A stretch of 64,000 nucleotides of DNA from Symsagittifera roscoffensis (taxonomy: Eukaryota; Xenacoelomorpha; Acoela; Convolutidae), in contig NC_087070.1 in the NCBI RefSeq assembly GCF_963678635.1, positions 39,012,600-39,076,599 of the forward strand, in the 5' to 3' direction. Below, piece after piece: positions 43,998-52,079 of this stretch; position 1 is the first letter of the stretch; every line of letters starts with the position of its first letter. Under the pieces are notes generated by a model. The model searched no databases. It was not told the origin of the DNA and was given only the letters and a program-made list of their open reading frames with translations. A program made the translations under genes and the position numbers.

Positions 43998-44825
43998 TCA
44001 AAAATGATTATCCGAAATCTTGCGAAACAAGAGGACAACTCGTGTAATTCCTACGGACACAAAAGGAATTTTTTCACCTGTAGTATCCCTTAGTTCTATT
44101 TTTATGCTGTGGAATGAGTTTTTTAATAATTTTTTAAATTGTAGATTTGTGAAGGATTGATAGTTCATGTACTGTCCTGTAGATATTATGTCTCCATTTT
44201 TTACTTTTGAAATGAAAGGGATACAACGCAGTAATGGAGTTTTTGTATCGCCTACTATATTATATTCTATAATATCACTATAAATCATTAAGGAATGTAT
44301 TCTTATAATGTCGTAAGAATACTGAGGATAATGTGGTCCTTTTCCTTTCATTATAACACCTGTCTGATTTTGTTCTAAATCACAACCAAAAACGTGACTC
44401 AAATCAGCACTTTGAATTATAAACACTGATTGATCCTCAGGTAAATGAATGGCAACTTTTTGTGTAATCTTATCTAATGATACATAAATTCCGTTATATT
44501 CATATTTTTGTGCTCCTATACGTTTTCGAACTTTGTCATTCATGGCTACAACTATATCAACAATACTTGGATACAAGCCAGGTTCAACATGCATCGGTTG
44601 AATTTTTCTTTTTTCCTCAGGACTTTCTCGTCCATCTACGAAAGTAAACTTTCCCTCTGTAACGTTTTGGTACAAAGAAGGGTACGATATTTCTGAAATA
44701 GCAACCTCCCATTCTCCTTTTAGATGTATTTGTTCCGGTAGAAAATTTGTAAAGGAACTAAGACTGTTATTCGGATAACAATTAAAAGAAGCATTAGAAA
44801 CTAGCTCAATAGTAAAAGAATCCAT
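43998..44825 (-). CDS. Penton / minor capsid protein
   Basis: The protein has 275 residues from ATG 44825; an upstream TTG in frame is not used as start. The opening 'SFTIELVSNASFNCYPNNSLSSFTNFLP' type strand pair and 'LKGEWEVAISEISYPSLYQNV' are hallmarks of the Maverick single-jelly-roll penton, which caps the virion vertices. The frame is fully open to the end at DNHF. It lies between integrase and core protein on the same strand, with 44 bases to the integrase gene. Confidence 0.85.
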   Translation of the reverse strand: MDSFTIELVSNASFNCYPNNSLSSFTNFLPEQIHLKGEWEVAISEISYPSLYQNVTEGKFTFVDGRESPEEKRKIQPMHVEPGLYPSIVDIVVAMNDKVRKRIGAQKYEYNGIYVSLDKITQKVAIHLPEDQSVFIIQSADLSHVFGCDLEQNQTGVIMKGKGPHYPQYSYDIIRIHSLMIYSDIIEYNIVGDTKTPLLRCIPFISKVKNGDIISTGQYMNYQSFTNLQFKKLLKNSFHSIKIELRDTTGEKIPFVSVGITRVVLLFRKISDNHF

Positions 44826-44868
44826 GACAACTGATCGATAGAAACTCAATTTAAAAAATGACTTACCA

Positions 44869-45810
44869 CTAATATGAACATTTTCTCAGCTCTTTTTCAT
44901 AAAATTTTCCCAGAATTTCTTCTTTTTCGAGATCTTTGATGATGTATGTTGGAGGTTTTTTTGTAGATATTGCCGAAATTTCAAAAATTTCATCTGTAAA
45001 CTGTGGCTTGTATCCTTTTCGGAACGGAATATCATTTTTCGAAATTCTAACTCTATCACCAATTTTGAATTTTGGTTTAGTATACTTCTTGAATGATTTG
45101 TTATACAATATTGATAAAAAATCACTGTTTTTCACATCTCTGGGACATTTTCCAATTGATCGATTTTTGCGGCAGTTCAATGTAGAAAAAAATTGCTGCA
45201 ATTCGGGGATAAATTTTTCACCATGATCTTCAATGTAACGATATATTATATGTTTTAAAGACTGAATTGCTCTCTCTGCAAATGCAGCTTTGGTTTCACT
45301 CATTGTTGAGTAAACTACAATGTCTTTCTCCTTGCAAAACTTTTTAAAAGTTCCCCCATATTCTGTTCCTTTATCAACCCAAAGTTTTTCAGGAGTGTTT
45401 TTTCGAGAAATCATTTTTCTAAAAGCTTGTAAAGTGTCTTTGGCATACTTTGTTTTCATTGTTTGAACTCTGACAAATCTCGAAAAAATATCTACAGCAA
45501 CTAATAAATACTTGACTCCATTGTTTTGACCAGCTAACTTGTCTACAAAAGCCAAGTCCATACACCAGATTTCATTGATATATTTAGAAAACGCTTGAAG
45601 TCTTCGGAAAGACCTGATTGGTGGACCAAATTTTGTATACGATGTCTTGGTTTGTAAAAACTTTTCTACTTTCTTTTTTGATAAACCACTCGCTTTACTC
45701 AAGTTTTGAATAGAACCGTACGCAGCTCTGCCCCTAGAATACAATCTGTTTAGTCTTACCTTTTCAGATTTTGAAAGGGATCCAAGTTCCTCTATCTTTT
45801 GCTTTGGCAT
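44869..45810 (-). CDS. Retroviral-type (rve) integrase of the Maverick
   Basis: The protein has 313 residues, started at ATG 45810 (MPKQKIEE); the frame is open upstream only from a TTG. An N-terminal helix-turn-helix-like region precedes the catalytic core with MDLAF (first Asp), WVDKGTEYGG (second Asp) and FAERAIQSLK (Glu), followed by an SH3-like region (KFKIGDRVRISK) and a short chromo-like tail. Mavericks use this enzyme to insert linear DNA. The start overlaps the end of the preceding gene by about 46 bases. Confidence 0.93.
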   Translation of the reverse strand: MPKQKIEELGSLSKSEKVRLNRLYSRGRAAYGSIQNLSKASGLSKKKVEKFLQTKTSYTKFGPPIRSFRRLQAFSKYINEIWCMDLAFVDKLAGQNNGVKYLLVAVDIFSRFVRVQTMKTKYAKDTLQAFRKMISRKNTPEKLWVDKGTEYGGTFKKFCKEKDIVVYSTMSETKAAFAERAIQSLKHIIYRYIEDHGEKFIPELQQFFSTLNCRKNRSIGKCPRDVKNSDFLSILYNKSFKKYTKPKFKIGDRVRISKNDIPFRKGYKPQFTDEIFEISAISTKKPPTYIIKDLEKEEILGKFYEKELRKCSY

Positions 45811-46174
45811 TCTTGTTAATAACAAGTTTAGGAGGAATATGTGTTGCTTCCAAAATAGTAAAGTAAATATCTGGAAAATCGATATTTTTTCGCTTTAGTG
45901 CACACACGAAGTCTACAATAGATTCTTTTGTATCTCGATTATCCAATATAATATTGTCTGACTGGCTGATTTTAACTCTAGGAGAATTCAAAATTAAATC
46001 AATAATATGCTTATTGTTGCTCGTTTTTAACCTCGCATTTACAGCACTGTAAACAGAATCAAAATTTTTTGGTACAATCTCCTCTTTTTCTTGCTTTTGT
46101 TCCAATTTTTGTTTTCTTGGAAGTGTACTTTGTGATTGATAAACTGAGTACGGAATTAAAACAAACTGTTCCAT
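45764..46174 (-). CDS. Conserved Maverick protein upstream of integrase, function unknown
   Basis: The protein has 136 residues. A Lys/Glu/Gln-rich stretch (about 20-33) precedes a folded-looking C-terminal half with SPRVKISQSDNIILD, DFVCALKRKN and PPKLVINKNAKAKDRGTWIPF. I recognise the overall shape as a protein that accompanies integrase and ATPase in Mavericks, but no activity is known to me. It is two bases from the small basic ORF and overlaps integrase. Confidence 0.65.
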   Translation of the reverse strand: MEQFVLIPYSVYQSQSTLPRKQKLEQKQEKEEIVPKNFDSVYSAVNARLKTSNNKHIIDLILNSPRVKISQSDNIILDNRDTKESIVDFVCALKRKNIDFPDIYFTILEATHIPPKLVINKNAKAKDRGTWIPFKI

Positions 46175-46175
46175 A

Positions 46176-46478
46176 CTATGTCAATCGTTTAATGACAAAA
46201 GGGGTGATGATAGATATCAATTGTAACCCTTTAGTTGAACTTAAAATAATTCTTCTTTTGTGTAGAGGAGTTCTTTTTTGTGTTAGTTCTGAAATTTCTT
46301 TTCGATATTTGACTACGTCTTCTTTCCGAAGATCTCGAAGCTCTCCTCTTAATAGGTTTACTAAACACTCGCTCAGAAACTGAATGAAATCTTTTGGGCA
46401 ATTGAGAATGAATTGTTTTCGAAGCCTTAGGGAAAATTTTTGAAATATTGGGAGAATAGAGACGTATTGTGTACTCAT
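46176..46478 (-). CDS. Small basic protein overlapping the ATPase gene in another frame
   Basis: The protein has 100 residues from a true ATG. The pattern is LLPIFQKFS, CLVNLLRGELRDL, a Lys/Arg stretch (TPLHKRRI) and a hydrophobic end after KGLQLISIITPFV. This order (leucine-rich start, 'NLLRGE', basic middle, 'KGG/KGL' plus hydrophobic tail) is shared with a small basic protein common in Mavericks and adintoviruses. It overlaps the ATPase 3' end by 248 bases, and the ATPase tail there is low-complexity Ser/Arg/Lys, as expected when the other frame is the constrained one. Confidence 0.62.
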   Translation of the reverse strand: MSTQYVSILPIFQKFSLRLRKQFILNCPKDFIQFLSECLVNLLRGELRDLRKEDVVKYRKEISELTQKRTPLHKRRIILSSTKGLQLISIITPFVIKRLT

Positions 46479-47124
46479 CGTCCAAAAACTTTGTCTCTAT
46501 TCCAGCTGGTAAGTAAAATTTTGTTGGAACTGAGCCACTATTAGTGCAATACCTAAGTGAATCAACTGTTTTTGGGGTTAAATCAATAAGTAAATGACCA
46601 TAAGAAACGGATGTTGCATCTTGATACCACTCTTTCAATTGAGATCCTAGACCTAGTTGTTGACTTAATGTATTGATTTGTAAAACATCCCTCGGCGACT
46701 TGAACAAGACTATGTGTGTATTTTGTAACTCTACATCTCGTCCTAATTTGCTTTGATGAAATAAATTGTGTTTGATGTATATTGTATTCAAACCCCTGTG
46801 TCTCCCCGCAGTAGCAATTTTTACAAATTGTTTGGAGTTTGAAATTTCTTCACAAGAATCATCAAATATAAGCAAAAACTTAGTTCCATTATTGGGGAGA
46901 TTTTCAATCAAGTCAAAATCTACTCCTTGAATAAATTTAAGGTTTTTTCTTTGCATTTGACTATAAAGAGGTTGATAATGTTGATAAAAATAAAAAATTT
47001 TGTCGAATGCTGGTTGAAAAGTTCCAATTTTCAACCAATCAAAAATAAGATGCGATTTTCCAGATCCACTTGGTCCAACTAGGGAAATAAAAATTCGTTC
47101 TTTGGTAGATATTATTTTATTCAT
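46231..47124 (-). CDS. Genome-packaging ATPase (FtsK/HerA type)
   Basis: The protein has 297 residues from ATG 47124. Walker A is GPSGSGKS, Walker B is FLLIFDDS, and a later conserved block holds IKHNLF and TAGRHRGLNT, matching the A32-like packaging ATPases of Mavericks. The frame is open and intact. The first 200 or so residues are the enzyme; the last 80 are a Ser/Arg/Lys-rich tail encoded over the small basic ORF. The start overlaps the stop of the two-TM protein as ATGA, suggesting coupled expression. Confidence 0.92.
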   Translation of the reverse strand: MNKIISTKERIFISLVGPSGSGKSHLIFDWLKIGTFQPAFDKIFYFYQHYQPLYSQMQRKNLKFIQGVDFDLIENLPNNGTKFLLIFDDSCEEISNSKQFVKIATAGRHRGLNTIYIKHNLFHQSKLGRDVELQNTHIVLFKSPRDVLQINTLSQQLGLGSQLKEWYQDATSVSYGHLLIDLTPKTVDSLRYCTNSGSVPTKFYLPAGIETKFLDDEYTIRLYSPNISKIFPKASKTIHSQLPKRFHSVSERVFSKPIKRRASRSSERRRSQISKRNFRTNTKKNSSTQKKNYFKFN

Positions 47125-47384
47125 AGCTTTGGAGAAGGTAGAATATAACCGACTGTACTTGATAAAATAGCTACCCAAACTGTTGTTTCTTCACATGTTG
47201 TGGATAACATAATTCGAACGATTGCACATACTAGCATCAAAACTATAACAAAAAATTGGCACAAAAAAACTAAGAGAGATCTATTACATGTACGTCCAAA
47301 CAATTTCCATGATTTTCGTTCATGATTTTCTTCATCAAAAACAAAATTTCCTAAATTTACGGGCTTGTCACATTGATCGACCAT
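47121..47384 (-). CDS. Conserved small membrane protein
   Basis: The protein has 87 residues from ATG 47384. A hydrophilic start is followed by a strong transmembrane segment (SLLVFLCQFFVIVLMLVCAIV), then a short loop and a second hydrophobic stretch ending in GYILPSP. This arrangement matches a conserved two-segment membrane protein next to the ATPase in Mavericks and adintoviruses; its role is unknown. A TTTTTTTTTCAG acceptor-like tract lies about nine bases upstream of the ATG, suggesting cis- or trans-splicing to this gene. Confidence 0.72.
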   Translation of the reverse strand: MVDQCDKPVNLGNFVFDEENHERKSWKLFGRTCNRSLLVFLCQFFVIVLMLVCAIVRIMLSTTCEETTVWVAILSSTVGYILPSPKL

Positions 47385-47462
47385 CTTAACTCTGAAAAAA
47401 AAAAGTTGACAATGAAATTTAATTAAAGTTTGAAAATGGTAGTACATTAAGAATAATATAAT

Positions 47463-47917
47463 TTACAATTTGTTAAAAAAACATCGAGTCCATGTTCCGT
47501 ATGCAAATGCTTTTCTTTCTGCACAGTGAAGAGTTTTTGCATGACGAAATGGGTAGTTGCTACACCTCCAATCATATTCTTCATCTTTGAATATCAAAAA
47601 CTGAACTTTAGGGCAAGCGTAGTCATCCAAATTAATAATCTTTGTTTCCAAAAATTCTGATAGAATCTTACATTTTTCATAACCTTTTGCAAAAAATTCC
47701 GTGTCTGTGGCTTCTAAATTTTTCAATATTTTTTCGAGTTCAGTATATTTTTCGTAACCACTGCTCCAATTGATTCCATGAAGGTGCTGTGTACACCAAA
47801 AAGATTGGGATGTTGGTTTGAATTTTTTGGGAGGAAGAAAGGAATATCCTTATAAACTCCTAATTCTTTCACTATTTTGCTTTCGATACATTCAATATCC
47901 AAAACAACTAGACTCAT
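47463..47917 (-). pseudogene. Conserved Maverick protein, nuclease-like N-terminus, frameshifted
   Basis: The first frame (ATG 47917) reads VVLDIEC...KELGVYKD, which resembles the Asp-x-Glu motif that opens RNase H-like/DEDD exonucleases. After about 47830 the continuing sequence is in another frame and carries FWCT, a GYEKC block, CPKVQ and SNYPFRHAKTLHCAERKA near the end. That second half is typical of a protein widespread in Mavericks. One indel near 47815-47830 separates the halves. Exonuclease activity is a guess from the first motif only. Confidence 0.62.
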
Positions 47918-47957
47918 TCTGTTAACTGATTTCTCTGGAGTTTTTTGTTAAAAATGA

Positions 47958-48362
47958 TTAACAATCAAACAATGCATATACTGATGAAGCAAATAATTTA
48001 ACATATAAACAGAAAAATAATCCAGTCACGTGACCCAGAAAGCATGAACTGGGGAGACTAGGTGCAACATAACAATACCCAGGACCTTTTTTTGTAATAG
48101 ATTTCACAGATCCAGCAGAGACATGTAAAATTGCATGTAGTCTAAAAATTTTGGAGTTTGCAAAAAAGTAATCCATACAGGAATTTCCGTATCCAATAAG
48201 TCCTCCAAAAGGAAATTTTTGGTCCATTTCTTTTAAGTTTATGTCCGGATCCAAAACAATACAGGTACAAAGAAATAAATTTTTTCTTTTTGTATTTGAT
48301 GAGAAATCTTGACTAATAATCTCAAAAACTCTTAGAATTTCATTCAATTTCTGTACGTTCAT
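47958..48362 (-). CDS. Conserved hypothetical Maverick protein with C-terminal FLGHVTGL motif
   Basis: The protein has 134 residues from ATG 48362 and is fully open. Distinctive parts are LHVSAGSVKSITKKGPGYCYVAP and FLGHVTGLFFCLYVKLF, the latter possibly membrane-associated. I recognise no enzyme motif. The gene overlaps the end of the first PC4-like gene by 23 bases and belongs to the same minus-strand block. Confidence 0.55.
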   Translation of the reverse strand: MNVQKLNEILRVFEIISQDFSSNTKRKNLFLCTCIVLDPDINLKEMDQKFPFGGLIGYGNSCMDYFFANSKIFRLHAILHVSAGSVKSITKKGPGYCYVAPSLPSSCFLGHVTGLFFCLYVKLFASSVYALFDC

Positions 48363-48768
48363 TTTCTACAGTACATTCGTCAATAATGATACAAGATTTT
48401 TTGAAGATCTCTACATAACCTAGTAATGAAGGAAGCATATCAATTAATTTATCATATTCTTCTCTTTGTAGTTGTAAAGATTGATTATTTTTCCATTGAT
48501 TTCCATTTCTACGATATTCTACAAGATCTATTTTTTTGGTATCAGATCGGTATCCTATGTGAATTTTTCTTCTACCATTATGCAGAGTCCACTCAAAGTG
48601 AGATATTTGTGAGTCTACTTCCAAATTCTGCAAGTTTGGTAAATTTTGTGATTCTAAAATTGTTAGTGAAATTTTTTGGGATTTTTCTTCTAGAACAATA
48701 TGAAAAAGTCCCAATTTATTGTGAAGTTTTAAGAGTAAATTTCTTGAAAAACCAATATTCCAACTCAT
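48340..48768 (-). CDS. PC4-like ssDNA-binding protein 1
   Basis: The protein has 142 residues from ATG 48768 (MSWNIG); an upstream TTG is not taken. The middle (about 65-115) reads WTLHNGRRKIHIGYRSD...DLVEYRRNGN...SLQLQREEYDKLIDMLPSL. This follows the PC4/Sub1 pattern: beta strands, an 'I-x-EYY...G...KKGISL' strand and a final helix 'EWE-LKE-IP'. PC4-fold proteins bind single-stranded DNA, a role suited to Maverick replication. The call rests on the motif pattern and is tentative. Confidence 0.5.
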   Translation of the reverse strand: MSWNIGFSRNLLLKLHNKLGLFHIVLEEKSQKISLTILESQNLPNLQNLEVDSQISHFEWTLHNGRRKIHIGYRSDTKKIDLVEYRRNGNQWKNNQSLQLQREEYDKLIDMLPSLLGYVEIFKKSCIIIDECTVENERTEIE

Positions 48769-48851
48769 ACTGTTCAACGCCAATACTAAATGAAAAATGA
48801 TTTTGAGGATAAATAGTTAAATTACAAGACAAAAAACATAAATAACTCAAA

Positions 48852-49391
48852 TTATTGTACATTACAGTTCTCAACAAACATAAAGTCTCCCAAAATTTGG
48901 GACAGTTCTTTGAATTCGTTCAAAGTATAGTTGACATAGGCAACTTGTTTCATTGCTTCATTCTCTTTTGCGGTGAACAGTCGAATCTGAATGTAGGGAG
49001 GTTTGTTAATATTGTACTTCTTGATCGTGACACAAACTTGTCTTCTATTGTATGTTGCTATGTCATACACTTTGTTGCAGTTGGCAAGCTCCTGATCCAT
49101 AGTTGACTCTTTGTCAGAAGTGAGTTCCAATATAGGAACGAGTCCAAGGTTTTCAGCATCGTGAATAACAGTATTTCTAATTGCTGAGATTGCTTCTCCT
49201 TCTTTTTCACCAAGATAGACTTGCTGTCTTTTTTCGAGTTGTCCCAACTCATTTTTCTTGAATAGTTGAAAGCAGGGTTCAAAATAAATTTTGCCTTTGT
49301 AGGATTTTTGGGACCAAGCAAATCTCCCAATTCTTGTTTGATTTTTTGAAAACTCAATATAATTGGGACTTGTGTCTTTTCTTGAGTACAT
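48852..49391 (-). CDS. PC4-like ssDNA-binding protein 2
   Basis: The protein has 179 residues from ATG 49391. Its C-terminal part RRQVCVTIKKYN...YIQIRLF...VNYTLNEFKELSQIL has the same strand-strand-strand-helix pattern as the neighbouring gene. The first 100 residues (RIGRFAWSQKSYKGKIYFEPCFQLF, then a Gln/Glu/Lys-rich part) may form another beta domain. It is the first gene of the long minus-strand block and is divergent from the plus-strand ORF at 49606. Confidence 0.42.
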   Translation of the reverse strand: MYSRKDTSPNYIEFSKNQTRIGRFAWSQKSYKGKIYFEPCFQLFKKNELGQLEKRQQVYLGEKEGEAISAIRNTVIHDAENLGLVPILELTSDKESTMDQELANCNKVYDIATYNRRQVCVTIKKYNINKPPYIQIRLFTAKENEAMKQVAYVNYTLNEFKELSQILGDFMFVENCNVQ

Positions 49392-49505
49392 TTTTGAAGA
49401 ACAGACTGATCAGATGTAGAGAAATGAGAGAAATGAGTTTGAGATTAAGCGAAATTGAAAGTAAACAATATGAGTCATTCACTGAACCATAAAAGGAAAT
49501 AGAGC

Positions 49506-49605
49506 TATAAATAGAATTTTTGAGGGAAATTTCCAAATATGGAATTGTGTAGGTGTTAGTGTTCCTATATAAATCCACAATTTTCAGCAAAAATCATTGT
49601 TCCAG
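49506..49605 (+). promoter_or_regulatory. Promoter-like region of the plus-strand ORF
   Basis: TATAAATA at 49506-49513 and TATATAAA at 49566-49573 precede a TTTTCAG acceptor-like site (49581-49587) and the ATG at 49606. The region separates divergent genes. Confidence 0.4.
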
Positions 49606-50305
49606 ATGGCTGCAGCTATGTGTCAAGCTCTTCCCAGCTTTTATTCAGAGTATTGTCAAAAATCGCTATTTATTTCCGTTTCCAGTGATTTTTACGAAAA
49701 ATATATAGTAACCAATAATTTTTGTGTCTCTACCCACAATTCTTACTGTTCTGTGGAAAATTGTAAGTTCCACATACTTCTGATTGGTTCATCTTTCGAT
49801 CAAATTTTACAACGATTAGGTAATTTTCATTTCACATACCAAATTAACGATTGTCTTTACACTCTGTACAAATACAGATTTTATTCGAATGTTATTTCAT
49901 CAACTGGCGAAGTTTTCAATCAACTTGATCGCGCTGTTCATCACAATTTGAAATGGAAAGGAGCAGAAAAAAAGTGTTGCAAAGAAAAGACTGTTACGCA
50001 AAAAATTCAAACGTCACTATTTATGTTCTAACCAGAAACTAGCTTCCACACAAACTATTGGTTCAGCTTTTCTAGAAAGAGTTCGTAAAGTACAAAACTC
50101 AAAATATGAACATGATTTGTTAAAAATAATTGACTGTTTTTTTGATGGTTATGGATTTGTAAATAGTGATCATGTCAATTTTTCAAAAAAAACTTCTGAT
50201 ATTCCATTTATTTTCTCTCATATGTTTACAAAATTAACATTAATTACCGAAAAAAAAAATCACCGTTGTCAAAAACCTTTGCACAAAAAATTTTCAAACA
50301 TGTAA
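49606..50305 (+). pseudogene. Plus-strand ORF with frameshift, unknown; possible polymerase-gene remnant
   Basis: The first frame (MAAAMCQ..., to about 49980) and a second frame (to 50305, including LERVRKVQNSKYEHDLLKIIDC) appear to be one protein of about 230 residues broken by one base near 49970-49990. No polymerase, primase or nuclease motif is visible, and no family was recognised. In Mavericks the DNA polymerase gene often points opposite to the capsid block, so this could be its N-terminal leftover; that is inference from position alone. A minisatellite follows at once. Confidence 0.45.
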
Positions 50306-50409
50306 GAAAGATGTTATATTTGTTTTGATTTTCAAAAAGTCGCAAAAAAAAAAAACATTTCAATTTTTTTAACAAGTTGTAAAAAAAGTTTCAATTTTTT
50401 TGACATAAC

Positions 50410-50814
50410 GCGAAAAGTGTTTCAACTTTTTTGAGAAGATGCGAAAAATGTTTTACTTTTCTCGATAAAATGCGAAAAGTGATTTAATATTTTCGACAAA
50501 ATGCGAAAAGTGTTTTACTTTTTTCGATAAAATGCGAAAAGTGTTTCAATTTTTTTGACAAAATGCGAAAAGTGTTTTACTTTTTTCGATAAAATGCGAA
50601 AAGTGTTTCGATTTTTTCGACAAAATGCGAAAAGTGTTTTACTTTTTTCGATAAAATGTGAAAAGTGTTTCAATTTTTTCAACAAAATGCGAAAAGTGTT
50701 TTACTTTTTTCGATAAAATGCGAAAAGTGTTCCAATTTTTTCAACAAAATGCGAAAAGTGTTCCATTTTTTTTTCGACAAAATGCGAAAAGTGTTTAAAT
50801 TTTTTCTACAAAAG
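50410..50814. repeat. 31-bp minisatellite with 62-bp higher-order period
   Basis: GCGAAAA-type unit starts lie at 50410, 50441, 50472, 50503, 50534, 50565, 50596, 50627, 50658, 50689, 50720, 50751 and 50784: exactly 31 bp apart except the last (33). From 50441 on, two unit types alternate, one with TTTTACTTTTTTCGATAAAA and one with TTTCAATTTTTT(C/T)GACAAAA. Four copies of the first type are identical; the second type varies. Weaker units extend left to about 50340. Confidence 0.95.
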
Positions 50815-51053
50815 GCTAAGTGTGTACAATATGCAATATCAATTAGCTATCTTTTTACTTGTGTACAGTTTTTCTACTGTTTTTCCGAATTTTTTTTTAC
50901 ATGTGTGCGAGTTCGGAGCACTTAACTAAGTTCTAATTGTTTTTCAATGGTTTACCTTGAACCTCTCATCTATTCTAATAATTAAAGTGAAATTGAAGAA
51001 ATTAATTACAGAAAACGAAGTCAAAACCAAACAACCTTTATTTACAAAAACAT

Positions 51054-51548
51054 TTAATCAAAGAGCTGTCGAGCAGCAGAAGAGTTCTGGAGGTTCTCTA
51101 TAGAACGCAGAGCTGGACGAGGTTCCATTGCTGGTGGTTGTTGTGGAGGAGTGTTTTGAGGAGTCATTGCTTCTGAGAATCCCTCATCTTCATCTATTGT
51201 GATGGGGTTTTCGACTGATCCTTCCTCCTCCCAAGGAAAGAGGAAGTCGTCGACTGGTTGAGCCACAAATCTTGAGTCCGGAATCTCGGGATAACTCATT
51301 CCCACATGATCAGAAACTTCCCTCATCATTTGCATTGTTCCAAGTTGGTTCTCTGTGATGGGAACTTGCATCATATGATGTTCGTTGAAATCCCTTCGCA
51401 TCACGTCCACCATGTGCCAGACTTGGATTGGGATATCCATTCGTACCAGAAAAACTCCAGAGACTGTTTCTCGCACTTGAATTTGTACTAGATCAGGTGA
51501 GAATTCTACAGAGTACATGAGGTTGCTGTTTTGCACTGAGAAGATCAT
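51054..51548 (-). CDS. Unknown acidic-tailed protein with SUMO-interaction-like motif
   Basis: The protein has 164 residues from ATG 51548; the frame upstream opens only from TTG. The N-terminal 60 residues look beta-rich then helical (LVQIQVRE...GVFLVRMDIPIQVWHMVDVM). The C-terminal half is acidic and Pro-rich, with NPITIDEDEG: three hydrophobic positions followed by acids, the usual form of a SUMO-interacting motif. No family was recognised. It has its own promoter region with repeated CCAAT boxes and is less AT-rich than its neighbours, so it could be a captured cargo gene. The uninterrupted frame in a decaying element supports it being real. Confidence 0.5.
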   Translation of the reverse strand: MIFSVQNSNLMYSVEFSPDLVQIQVRETVSGVFLVRMDIPIQVWHMVDVMRRDFNEHHMMQVPITENQLGTMQMMREVSDHVGMSYPEIPDSRFVAQPVDDFLFPWEEEGSVENPITIDEDEGFSEAMTPQNTPPQQPPAMEPRPALRSIENLQNSSAARQLFD

Positions 51549-51734
51549 TTTGAGCAATAAATTGAGTACAAGAGTAAAAATAAGAGAGTTGAGAGAGGGA
51601 TAGATGACGGAAGATAAGTTGAAATTAGGATGTTTAGAGCTGAGAGAGGAGGTAGTTGACGGTAGTTAAGTTGAAAATAAAATGATTTTTAGTTAAGAGA
51701 GAGGGGTACCTTCAACTCGACTGTGTGGGTTTAA

Positions 51735-51909
51735 CCAATCAGAATTGATTTTCCTTATTTGGATTGTAGTCGTGTCCAATCAGATTTCAGCTTCCTTTTA
51801 TGGGATTCTTGTATAAAAGTCGTATCCAATCGGAAACAAAGCTCCATTTTGGATTTTGTCGTTTCCAATCACAAAAACGTTCAATTTTGTTCTAGTTGTC
51901 GTATCCAAT
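51735..51909 (+). promoter_or_regulatory. Array of five CCAAT boxes
   Basis: CCAATC occurs at 51735, 51776, 51826, 51865 and 51905, all on the same strand and 39-50 bp apart. Four are preceded by GTCGT(A/G/T)T and three are followed by AGA or GGA. The array lies 190-360 bp upstream of the minus-strand gene at 51054-51548. Such spacing is characteristic of NF-Y-driven promoters. Confidence 0.65.
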
Positions 51910-52079
51910 CAGAGGACTCTTTTAAGGACTTAAATCTTCCAAATAAGTAAAAATATACACAAAAGCAATTGCAAAAATAAATGATCAAAAGTTGTTTGCA
52001 GTAAAAATAAGAAATATTGCTGATATAATAAACAAAAGAAAGAAAAGTAATAAAAGTAACATCTCTGCAACTTTTTTCA

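Noticed and set aside
46176-46478. First judged to be a shadow of the ATPase gene
   Set aside because: The shadow reading was dropped: the frame has a true ATG and the residue pattern of a small basic Maverick protein, so it is kept as a gene.
49606-50305. Firm call of the plus-strand ORF as DNA polymerase B N-terminus
   Set aside because: No exonuclease or polymerase motif is visible; only the position suggests it, so it is left as unknown.
50665-50925. Plus-strand open stretch of 86 codons rich in Phe and Lys
   Set aside because: It is the translation of the 31-bp minisatellite; the repeated NKMRKVF pattern arises from the DNA repeat.
51759-51950. Plus-strand open stretch over the CCAAT array
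   Set aside because: It reads through the promoter repeats and has no protein-like conservation; the regulatory reading explains the sequence better.
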